A model generated the notes under the pieces. The model worked only from the letters and a program-made list of their open reading frames with translations, ran no database searches and had not been told where the DNA came from. From Streptobacillus moniliformis DSM 12112 (GTDB taxonomy: Bacteria > Fusobacteriota > Fusobacteriia > Fusobacteriales > Leptotrichiaceae), in NCBI RefSeq assembly GCF_000024565.1, contig NC_013515.1, forward strand, positions 682,001 through 746,000: DNA of 64,000 nt, read 5' to 3'. Positions 38,876 to 46,918 of this stretch are shown here, piece by piece (within the stretch, counting starts at the first letter, position 1; each line of letters begins with the position of its first letter). Both the position numbers and the translations under genes were made by a program.

Positions 38876-38903
38876 GCCAATTTTTAAGGAGGGAGGTGAA
38901 GCG

Positions 38904-39659
38904 ATGGACTTTGATTATTTCTATAACAGAGAGGCGGAAAGATTTAATTTTTTAAAAGTACCGGAGATATTGGTTGATGGAGAAGAATTTCGAGACTTAT
39001 CAGCAGAAGCAATTATTCTCTATTTCATGCTTCTTAAACGGACAGGAATGTCATTTAAGAATAACTGGATAGACAAGGAAGGCAGAGTATTTATCTATTT
39101 TACAGTCGAAGAAATTATGAGAAAAAGAAATATCTCAAAGCCAACTGCCATAAAAACATTAGATGAGTTAGATAGTAAGAAAGGCATCGGACTGATTGAA
39201 AGAGTAAGGCTTGGACTTGGTAAGCCGAACATCATTTATGTCAAAGACTTTATGAGTGTATTTCAGGTAAAAGAAAATGACTTTCAGAAGTTAAAAAATT
39301 TTACTTCAGAAGTAAAAGATGTTGACCTCAGGAGTAAAGAAAATGAACTTCAGGAAGTTAAAAATCTTGACTGTAACTATATAGAGAATAATAAGAGTAA
39401 GTATAGTAAGAGAGAATATAGTTTTAGTGAAAACGGGTTTGGAACATTTCAAAATGTGTTTTTAGCTGCTGAAGATATATCAGACTTACAAATTATAATG
39501 AACTCACAGCTTGATAATTACATTGAGAGATTATCAGTATATATCAAAAGCACCGGAAAGATCTATAAAGACCATAAGGCAACAATCCTTTCTTGGTTTT
39601 ATAAAGATCAGGGAAGAAGCAAAGAAGTGAAAACATCAAATATCCCAACATGGGAATAA
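38904..39659 (+). CDS. ICE replication initiator protein A (RepA N-terminal family)
   Basis: A 251-residue RepA_N protein. The N-terminal winged-helix block is clear: EAERFNFLKVPEILVDGEEF, LSAEAIILYFMLLKRTGMS and FTVEEIMRKRNISKPTAIKTL. Such initiators, shared with low-G+C plasmids, support theta replication of excised ICEs. The C-terminal half is variable with a conserved end (STGKIYKDHKATILSWFYKDQG). ATG 38904 has an exceptionally strong AAGGAGGGAGG site; a TTG-started longer frame from 38874 would run over that site and is rejected. Intact. Confidence 0.88.
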   Translation: MDFDYFYNREAERFNFLKVPEILVDGEEFRDLSAEAIILYFMLLKRTGMSFKNNWIDKEGRVFIYFTVEEIMRKRNISKPTAIKTLDELDSKKGIGLIERVRLGLGKPNIIYVKDFMSVFQVKENDFQKLKNFTSEVKDVDLRSKENELQEVKNLDCNYIENNKSKYSKREYSFSENGFGTFQNVFLAAEDISDLQIIMNSQLDNYIERLSVYIKSTGKIYKDHKATILSWFYKDQGRSKEVKTSNIPTWE

Positions 39660-39679
39660 TATGATAAAGGAGAACACCT

Positions 39680-39862
39680 ATGATAAAAGAATTAAAAAAA
39701 GTAATGATAGAGGATGTAGAGTATGCCTATGATCCTGAAAAAGAATACATCAAGGACGGACACGCCTTTTGTAAAGTTTGTCATGAAAGAAAAGACGGAA
39801 AAGTGATGGAGTTCTTTGATAACAAGATGATATTTAAGATTTCTTGCAAATGTGATTCATAG
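39680..39862 (+). pseudogene. DnaC-like replication protein, N-terminal remnant at a deletion junction
   Basis: 60 residues matching the start of ICE DnaC/IstB-like helicase loaders: VEYAYDPEKEYIKDGHAFCKVCHERKDGKVMEFF ends in CKCD, a zinc-ribbon-like set of four cysteines. The frame stops one codon after CKCD. The ATPase domain (about 230 residues) is missing, and the DNA that follows belongs to a different ICE gene. So a deletion removed the rest of dnaC and everything up to the NlpC/CHAP gene. Sequence text is split here to keep runs short: key parts are AYDPEKEY, FCKVCHERK and CKCD. Confidence 0.75.
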
Positions 39863-40889
39863 GTATCATTATCTTAGGGACTTTTGTGATTAACTTTGCA
39901 GGAACGGGAATGACAGGCTTTATGAACTCTACAAGCTCTGTGCTTACAACAATCTATTTATCAAAGCCAAATGTCCTAAGTGAAATCAATCAGAAATTTT
40001 CAGATATGGAGGGTAAGCTTCAAAGTGAAGTTGACCATGTGAAAGAAAATTATCCCGGATATGATGAATATATCTTAAATAATACAGAATACATCGGTCA
40101 TAATGTCCATGAGCTTTTATCCTACATTACATCAAGGTGCGGAGAGGTAAAAAGTGTATCGGAAGTAGAATCCATATTAAAAGAATTATTTGAGTCCATG
40201 TATGACATTGAGTATAGGGAAGAAATTGAAATCAGATACAGGACGGTTACGGAAACCTATACCGATGAAGATGGCAATGAATATACCGAAAGCCACGAAG
40301 AACCTTATGAGTATAAAAAACCATCGTAACGCTTCATAAAAAAGAGATGGACAGTATTATCCGAAAGGTCTTTGCAAACTATCCCGATAATCTAAAGCAC
40401 TATGAAGCCTTGTTTCTTGCACAAGGCAATATGAGAGAAGCCTTTGGTAATTCTGACCTTATCAGTGCAAATGGAGGTATCGGCGGTGGAAAAGAGTATG
40501 AGGCATCTACGGAAGTACAAAAGAAGATTGTTAATGCTGCATACATTACGCCATCTCCGGGTGCAGGCTGGTGTGCCATGTGGGTATCACAGGTCTATCA
40601 AAATACAGGACTTGGATATATAGGTGGGAATGCCTGTGATATGTACCGAAACTATACCTTTACATCAGACAGGTCAAAGCTAAAAGTGGGAATGCTTGTG
40701 GCAGTTGAAAGCAGCAGTAGCGGAAGCAGTGCAGGGCTTACCTATGGTCATGTAGGTATTTACATTGGAGATGGAAAAGTGATTGATAACATCGGTCGAA
40801 TAAGAGTAACTACCTTAGATGATTGGATAGCAACATTTTGTAAGCACCATCCCGTAGGATTCGGTTTTCCGCCAAATGTAAAGAAATAG
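39862..40889 (+). pseudogene. ICE NlpC/CHAP cell-wall hydrolase (CD1108-type), 5'-deleted and frameshifted
   Basis: Remains of the large T4SS-associated wall hydrolase. It begins at the deletion junction inside what looks like its membrane segment (IGIIILGTFVINF, 39859-39897), continues as a middle domain (YPGYDEYIL, EIGHN-like YIGHNVHELL) to 40329, and after a one-base frameshift near 40321-40325 resumes as IVTLHKKEMD then the peptidase domain to 40889. Catalytic Cys is in GAGWCAMWVSQ and His in YGHVGIYIGDG. Both halves are well preserved. The second frame has its own ATG (40347) but no good ribosome-binding site. In intact ICEs this enzyme opens the wall for the mating channel. Confidence 0.82.
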
Positions 40890-40900
40890 GAGGTAACAAT

Positions 40901-41140
40901 TTGAAAAAGGAACTGATAGCAGTAAAAAACAAAATAGAGAAGTCAAATGATAAAAAGGCTCTGATTGATGAAGAATTGGAGCCTTTATTCATTCGTGAAG
41001 AAGAGCTTGAAAATGAAGAAATCATTGCCATTTGCAGAAAGAATAACATCACAATCAGCGATTTGATGGCAAAGGTAAACAGACAAAAAGCAGAAATGAA
41101 AAAGGAGAAAACAAATGAAAACCAGTTTGAAAAAGAATAA
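40901..41140 (+). CDS. DUF4315 family ICE protein
   Basis: A 79-residue, highly charged, coiled-coil protein starting with TTG behind a strong AGGAGGT site. KNKIEKSNDKKALIDEEL and AICRKNNITISDLMAKV match the DUF4315 family that always lies between the NlpC/CHAP gene and the DUF4366 gene in these ICEs. Function unknown. Its end overlaps the next start by 26 bases. Confidence 0.8.
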   Translation: MKKELIAVKNKIEKSNDKKALIDEELEPLFIREEELENEEIIAICRKNNITISDLMAKVNRQKAEMKKEKTNENQFEKE

Positions 41141-42671
41141 TAAGTTTTGGACGGTAGCACTTGCGGTAATTGTAAGTATTAGTTGTATTTTAGGTCTTTG
41201 GACGGTTGTTTATGCACAGGAGCAAAAATCTGAAGCTCCAACAAAAAAAGAAGCTGTTCAAACGGAAGTTGAAGTAAATGTAAGGTATATCTTTGAAGAT
41301 GAAAAGGTCTTTAAGGAAGAAAAGATAAAGGCTGAGAAAGGACAACTTATTGATAGCGGAGATCTTACAATGCTCCCAGATGATATGAAATTCATTGATG
41401 AATTTCTGTTTTATGAGGTAAAGGGAGATGGAAAAGATGAGATTATCCGTAAGGTAGCAAAGGCTGAACTTAAGGATGAAGAAACTAAGACGGAAGAAAA
41501 AAAGCCACAGCAGGACAAAAGCACTCAGACGGGAGACAAAAAGACGAAAGATAAGTCAACGCAGACAGAGCTTTCCAAAGAGGATATTTCCAAGATGGAA
41601 AAGCAGGCAAAAGAACTTAAAGGGGAGCTTGATAAGCTAAATGGTGAGATTAAGGATAAAGATAAGTTAAACGATAAGCAGAAGGAAAAAATCAAAGCTC
41701 TTGAAGATAAAATTGATAGCCTGAAAGAAAAAATGAAGAAAGATAAGGGAAATAAGGACTTATCAGAAGATATGAAAAAGGAAATAGATAAGCTGACGGA
41801 AAAGGTGAAAGAGCTTGAGAAAAAGGCAACTGAAACAAATAAAGCTCCTGTAACATCACAATCAGTTACACCGATTAGTCCTATTTCCGGAATTAAGACA
41901 AGTTCAGGTATTTTTCCTCAAACACCACAGACTTCTGTAAGTAGTACTGGTAAAGGCTCATCGGATTCGGTAAGCTCAGGTAATACTACAAAGGATACCG
42001 GTAAAGGCAAAACGGAAGTAAAGGAGAAAGAAAAGGAAGTTCGCTATCCCAATAAGTTAACGGCAAAAGCTCCTGCGAATAACAGTCAGGATTCATCAAT
42101 GGGGTCTGCAAGTAAGAGCGTAAACACCAACAAGGGAGTAGCTTCATCTCCGTCAAAGGCGAGAGCATACGTTACGGAGAATAAAGATAATGCAAATAAG
42201 GAGTATCCGGTTCATCATGGAGATAGCAGCGATAACAAAGAAACGGATCAGTATTCGGCAGATGCAAGGCAGTTTATTACCTTTCAAACGAAAAACGGTA
42301 AGACTTTTCATCTTATCATCAACCACGATGAAGATAGTGAGAATGTAATGCTTCTCACGGAAGTATCTGAAGATGATTTGCTTAACATGGTGGAGAAAAA
42401 AGAAGCACCAAAGCAGGAAGTAGTAAAAGAAGAACCTGTTAAGGAAGAAATAAAGCCTGAGAAGAAGGACGAAAAGAGTAATTTAGGAACCTATATTATT
42501 TTACTTCTTGTAGTAGGTGGTGCATTAGGAGCAGGCTATTATTTTAAGGTTGTGAAAAAGAAAGAAGATAAAGAACTTGAAGCCTTAGAGGAAGAAGATG
42601 ATGATTTCTTTTCTGAATCTGAAAGCGAGGAAGAAATAAATGATGCAGATGAAGTAGAAGATGAAGAATAA
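41115..42671 (+). CDS. DUF4366 surface/membrane ICE protein
   Basis: A 518-residue protein with a signal peptide (about residues 1-34), an extracytoplasmic stretch with two 'KSTQT' repeats, a long Lys/Glu coiled coil (about 155-245), a Ser/Pro/Thr-rich low-complexity region, a compact domain (about 385-435, ARQFITFQTKNGKTFHLII) typical of DUF4366, and a C-terminal membrane helix (about 460-478) followed by a very acidic cytoplasmic tail. It belongs to the mating-channel region. Intact, though its partners are gone. The role (surface contact) is inferred. Confidence 0.8.
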   Translation: MKTSLKKNNKFWTVALAVIVSISCILGLWTVVYAQEQKSEAPTKKEAVQTEVEVNVRYIFEDEKVFKEEKIKAEKGQLIDSGDLTMLPDDMKFIDEFLFYEVKGDGKDEIIRKVAKAELKDEETKTEEKKPQQDKSTQTGDKKTKDKSTQTELSKEDISKMEKQAKELKGELDKLNGEIKDKDKLNDKQKEKIKALEDKIDSLKEKMKKDKGNKDLSEDMKKEIDKLTEKVKELEKKATETNKAPVTSQSVTPISPISGIKTSSGIFPQTPQTSVSSTGKGSSDSVSSGNTTKDTGKGKTEVKEKEKEVRYPNKLTAKAPANNSQDSSMGSASKSVNTNKGVASSPSKARAYVTENKDNANKEYPVHHGDSSDNKETDQYSADARQFITFQTKNGKTFHLIINHDEDSENVMLLTEVSEDDLLNMVEKKEAPKQEVVKEEPVKEEIKPEKKDEKSNLGTYIILLLVVGGALGAGYYFKVVKKKEDKELEALEEEDDDFFSESESEEEINDADEVEDEE

Positions 42672-42673
42672 AC

Positions 42674-42741
42674 GCACCTAAAAACATATTATTTTGGGTG
42701 CAAAGTTAGGGCGGGAGAGTAACATCTTTCGCCCTATTTTG
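42674..42741 (+). terminator. two consecutive hairpins, terminator after DUF4366 gene
   Basis: First stem GCACCTA (42674-42680) / TGGGTGC (42695-42701). Second stem TAGGGCG (42707-42713) / CGCCCTA (42730-42736) followed by TTTTGATTT. The second has the form of a rho-independent terminator. Confidence 0.7.
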
Positions 42742-42765
42742 ATTTATAACAGGAGGAAAACACAG

Positions 42766-44472
42766 ATGAAGTTAGTTATTGCAGAAAAACCGAGTGTTGC
42801 AATCTCCATTGCAAAGGTTATTGGAGCAAATAAAAAGAAAGACGGATATTATGAAGGAAACGGATATAGGGTGAGCTGGTGCGTTGGACACCTAATTCAA
42901 ATGGCAAATCCGGATGCTTATGATGAAAAGTACGCCAAGTGGAATATTGCTGATTTACCGATTATTCCGAGCGACTACAAGTATGAAGTAGCAAAGGCAA
43001 CCAAGAAGCAGTTTAACATCCTTAAAAAGCTGATGAATGATAAGGAGGTTGATATGGTTATCAATGCCTGCGATGCAGGGCGTGAGGGAGAAAGTATTTT
43101 TAGACTTGTATATAATCAAGTGAATTGTAAAAAGAAGATGAAACGCCTTTGGATTTCTTCAATGGAAGATAGTGCCATTAAAGAGGGTTTTGATCATCTA
43201 AAAGACGGAAAGGACTATGATAATCTCTTTGAATCGGCACAGGCAAGAGCTATTGCGGATTGGTTAGTCGGAATGAATATTAGTAGGCTCTACTCTTGTC
43301 TGTATCAGCAAAATTACAGTGTTGGCAGAGTGCAGACACCTACCCTTGCCATGATTGTAAAAAGAGATGATGAGATAGCAAATTATCAGAAAGAAAAATA
43401 TTACACAGTAGAGCTTTCTATGAATGGATTTACACTATCCACAGACAGAATTGATGATGAAGTTGCTGCTGAACAGCTTATAAGTTTAGTAGGCGATAAG
43501 ATTGCAATTACTGATGTTATTCAAAAAGAAAAAATTACAAAGCCTGATTTACCTTTTGACCTAACTATGCTGCAAAGAGAGTGCAATAAGTTCTTTGGGT
43601 ATTCAGCAAAGCAAACACTTGACTATGCTCAAAGCCTTTATGAAAAGAAACTAATTACTTATCCAAGAACAGACAGTAGATGCTTAACCGAAGATATGAT
43701 TACGAGCACAGTGAACAATATTTTAGGTAAAAATGACTTTGACACAGAGCGTATCAAGGTAGTATTTAACTCAAAAAAGGTTACGGATCACCATGCAATT
43801 ATTCCGACAATCAGTTCATTAAAGGAAGATGTTTCTGAATTACCTTTAAGTGAAGCAAAAGTTTACTTCCTTATATCTGATAAATTCCATGCAAGTGTAG
43901 GCTATCCACTCATTGAAAACACAACAAAGATAGTAGCTTTATTTGACGGTTTTGAATTTACAAGTTCAGGTAAGGTAATTAAGGATGAAGGCTTTAGCAA
44001 ATACCTTAAAGAATACAAATCAAAAAAGAGTGAAGATGCTGTATTGCCCGATGTAAGTGTTGGTGATGTTTTGAGCGTTGAAAATAAATAGATAAAAGAA
44101 AAATTCACCCAACCTCCGAAACACTTTACTGAAGATACGCTTCTAAAGTCTATGGAGATTGCAGGAAATGATGCCTTAGAAAAGGGTGTAGAGGTGGAAA
44201 GAAAAGGTCTTGGCACTCCTGCAACAAGGGCAGGAATTATTGAAAATTTAATCTTTAAGGGATTTGTCGAAAGAGATAAGAAGAATCTAATTGCAACGCA
44301 TAAAGGAATCAGCCTTGTAACGATTGTAGCGGATAGCTTTAAGTCGGCAGAAACGACAGCGAAGTGGGAAATGGAATTATCGGATATTGCTCAGGGAAAA
44401 TCCTCTAAGAAAGAATTTTTAGATGCGATTGAAAATGAGATAAAAGAAGCGGTTTTGACATATCGTAAGTAA
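42766..44472 (+). pseudogene. topB: ICE type IA DNA topoisomerase III, amber-interrupted
   Basis: Topoisomerase III-type gene of 569 codons: Toprim domain (LVIAEKPSVAISIAKVIG, NACDAGREGE with acidic metal ligands), catalytic Tyr299 in ITYPRTDSR and the HHAIIPT motif. An in-frame TAG at 44089-44091 (after VENK) cuts it to 441 residues; the same frame continues perfectly with IKEKFTQPPKHFTEDTLL, LGTPATRAGIIENL, to 44472. The gene thus probably had a Lys/Glu/Gln codon there. The truncated product lacks the last 127 residues of domain I. A second ATG inside (44152) is not a real start. Start ATG 42766 has an AGGAGG site. Confidence 0.88.
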
Positions 44473-44514
44473 GACAACACTAATTTCAGCGTGGAAAAAA
44501 TGCTCTAAAAATGC

Positions 44515-44520
44515 TATAAT
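44515..44520 (+). promoter_or_regulatory. -10 box before KilA-N gene
   Basis: TATAAT in the gap after topB, 37 bases before the KilA-N start. No convincing -35 box is at 17 bases, so the promoter is tentative. Confidence 0.4.
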
Positions 44521-44556
44521 GCAAAGTAATCAATTTAATGATTGAGAGGTGATTAT

Positions 44557-45360
44557 ATGTCTAAAATAAATGTTGAAGGTTCAGAGATCAGCATTATTGC
44601 CATAGACAATAGAGATTATATTTCTTTAACGGATATGGTTAGAAATATTGAGAACGGTTCTGCTTTGATTGAAAAGTGGCTCAGAAACAAGAATACAATA
44701 GAGTTTTTAGGTATTTGGGAAGAAATGTATAACACGAATTTTAATTCCCCCGAATTCGAGGGAATTAAAAATGAAGCAGGATTTAACCGTTTTATATTAT
44801 CGGTCAAGCAATGGGTGGAAAAAACTAATTCTATCGGTATCGTTGCGAGAGCAGGAAGATATGGTGGAACTTATGCTCATAAAGATATAGCGTTTGAGTT
44901 TGCTTCTTGGGTATCGCCATACTTTAAATTATATTTAATCAAGGAATTTGAACGCCTAAAGGAAGAAGAACAAAAGAAGTTAGGATGGGATATTAAGAGA
45001 AATTTGGCAAAAATCAATTATAGAATTCACACAGATGCCATTAAAAATAAACTTGTACCGGATAAACTTTCAAAAGAAAAAATCAATTTTATTTATGCAA
45101 GTGAAGCGGATATTCTTAATGTTTCTCTATTTGGAATAACAGCTAAGGAGTGGCGTGATGAAAATCCGGATTTAAAAGGCAATATTAGAGATTATGCGGA
45201 TATATCACAGCTTGTCTGCCTTTCTAATCTTGAGAATCTTAATGCGGTATTTATAAATGAAGGCATGAGCCAATCTGAAAGATTGGAAAAATTAAATGCA
45301 ATAGCTATTGAACAAATGAAGATACTATCTGAAAGTGAATCAATTAAAAAATTGAAATAG
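44557..45360 (+). CDS. KilA-N domain protein
   Basis: A 267-residue protein with an N-terminal KilA-N domain: YISLTDMVR, LIEKWLRNKNTIEFLG, GGTYAHKDIAFEFASWVSPYFKLYLIKEFERLK. KilA-N domains bind DNA in phage antirepressors and similar regulators. The C-terminal part (about 150-267) contains a helical region with ASEADILNVSLFG, YADISQLVCLSNLENLN. It is A+T-richer than adjacent ICE genes, suggesting a separate acquisition. ATG 44557 has GAGGTG; a TTG at 44542 is rejected. Role in the ICE unknown. Confidence 0.85.
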   Translation: MSKINVEGSEISIIAIDNRDYISLTDMVRNIENGSALIEKWLRNKNTIEFLGIWEEMYNTNFNSPEFEGIKNEAGFNRFILSVKQWVEKTNSIGIVARAGRYGGTYAHKDIAFEFASWVSPYFKLYLIKEFERLKEEEQKKLGWDIKRNLAKINYRIHTDAIKNKLVPDKLSKEKINFIYASEADILNVSLFGITAKEWRDENPDLKGNIRDYADISQLVCLSNLENLNAVFINEGMSQSERLEKLNAIAIEQMKILSESESIKKLK

Positions 45361-45384
45361 AGTAATAATATTTGGTATATAGCG

Positions 45385-45418
45385 AAGGTGATTAGAGTAA
45401 AATCTAACCGCCTTTTTT
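45385..45418 (+). terminator. probable terminator after KilA-N gene
   Basis: AAGG...TTAGA pairs imperfectly with TCTAA...CCTT, followed by six T (45413-45418). Confidence 0.55.
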
Positions 45419-45442
45419 GTTTGAAAAAAGAAGGAGGTAAAA

Positions 45443-46918
45443 ATGCGAATAAATGATTTTCATAACATTTTGGAGCTAATAAAACAAGATGTTTTGTATA
45501 ATGAAGCAGAATATCTGAAGCTCCTAAAAGTTGTCGGAAACAATCAAAGGTATGATTTTAGAAGTCAATTAAGTATATATGATAAAAATCCTGAAGCGAC
45601 AGCCTGTGCCAAGTTCGACTACTGGAGGGAACGCTTTAACCGAACGGTTATGCGAGGGCAGAAAGGTAGCCCTATTTTAGAGGACTATGGCACATACAAG
45701 AAAGTGGACTACATATTTGATATAAGCCAGACAGTTTCAAAAAACAGGGATGTCAACGAGGTCAATCTTTGGAGATTTGATAAAGAAGCGCATCAAGATG
45801 TCTTAAAGGAAATGATAAAAAGCGAGGGCTATGAGGAAAGTGAAAGCACACTTGAAAACATCTTTTCTTTAAGCAGACTATACGGTGATGAAAAAATAGA
45901 TACCTTAATGAATGAACTTAGAGTAGCGGATGAGGATAGAATATCATTTACCAAGTTTGTAAGGGACTCGGTAAGCTATGCGGTAGCTTCAAGATTTAAG
46001 TTAGATTATCCGATGGATTATGAGCTTTTAAGAGAAAATTTTCAAAGATTTGACAGCATATCCTTAATGAGCCTTGGTGAAAGTGTATCGGATATTATCG
46101 GAAAGATTATTGATGAAACCATTCAAAAAAGCAAAGAGCTTGAGCTTCAAAAAGAAGTTTTAATAGGAAAAGAAGCGGGATATAATAAAATTAAAGAAGA
46201 ATTAGAGGAGGTAGAAGAAAATGTACTTCGACGAGATGATCAGGAAAGAAATGAAAACGAGCGAGTTCTCCGAAATGGAGAGTACGGACGAGATAATAGA
46301 AAAAATCAGGGAGAATACGCTAAACAGCTTGGAGGAACAGAGGGACTTTATAAGGAAGTATCCGAATCCGACCTACGCAGTGATGAGGCTGAATTACCTT
46401 TCACAGAGCGAGGAGCAGAGCCACTTCGAGATGCTTTTGGATCTATACAAGGAGAAGAAGCTGACAGGATACCTGATGGATATTCAGAAACAGGCAGTAG
46501 AGTTTATGAGAGCAGAGAAGCCGAAATTGATGGCAGCTTGGAAGATAGAGGACGAGAACAATCCGCAGTATGGGGCGATGATTTCAGCTCTCAAAGAAAT
46601 GACCATCAAGGAAGTAGTGGAGATTTAAAAGACAATACGGATAAAGAGATTAGAGAAGCTGAAAAGGCTTCTTTTTCTTTACCCGAAAATTCTTATGGAC
46701 AGATAAGCCTTACTATTCCGCTAACTGAGAAGGATATAGATACCGTCCTTATTGAAATCACGATGGCAGTAGGCTTCCTGTTATCGCAGAGTTTTCTAAA
46801 GGAAAAAGTAATGAAGAATTGGGAGAATACCTCAAAGATACCTTTAAAGGTGGAAACGGATTTTACATTGATGAAAGAGAAGTATCTTCCTGGTATTCGG
46901 ATAAAGGTATTCATTTAG
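45443..46918 (+). pseudogene. helicase fragment 1: ArdC-like N-terminal domain and linker
   Basis: First open stretch. Residues 1-110 (YDFRSQLSIYDKNPEATACAKFDYW-type sequence, with GQKGSPI) match the ArdC-like N-terminal module of ICE helicases. A Arg/Glu/Gly-rich linker follows from about residue 255 to 400. The true frame ends near 46754: there LTEKDIDTVLI should continue in another frame as [26 protein letters not shown], so the last ~55 residues of this ORF are out-of-frame readthrough. Strong AAGGAGG site upstream. Confidence 0.8.
46221..46628 (+). CDS. TnpV-like ORF nested out of frame in the helicase gene
   Basis: A 135-codon ORF in the +1 frame relative to the helicase linker. It has its own GAGGAGG site at 46206-46212, eight bases before the ATG. 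The product looks globular (MIRKEMKTSEFSEMES, NPTYAVMRLNYLS, LTGYLMDIQKQAVEFM, MTIKEVVEI) and its centre resembles transposon TnpV proteins (…L…GKLNxYLxxIDxQA pattern). In contrast the helicase frame over the same bases is low-complexity. Codons in this frame are G+C-rich at third positions (CTG, GAG, TAC, AGG). Likely a real overlapping gene; function unknown. Confidence 0.55.
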   Translation: MYFDEMIRKEMKTSEFSEMESTDEIIEKIRENTLNSLEEQRDFIRKYPNPTYAVMRLNYLSQSEEQSHFEMLLDLYKEKKLTGYLMDIQKQAVEFMRAEKPKLMAAWKIEDENNPQYGAMISALKEMTIKEVVEI

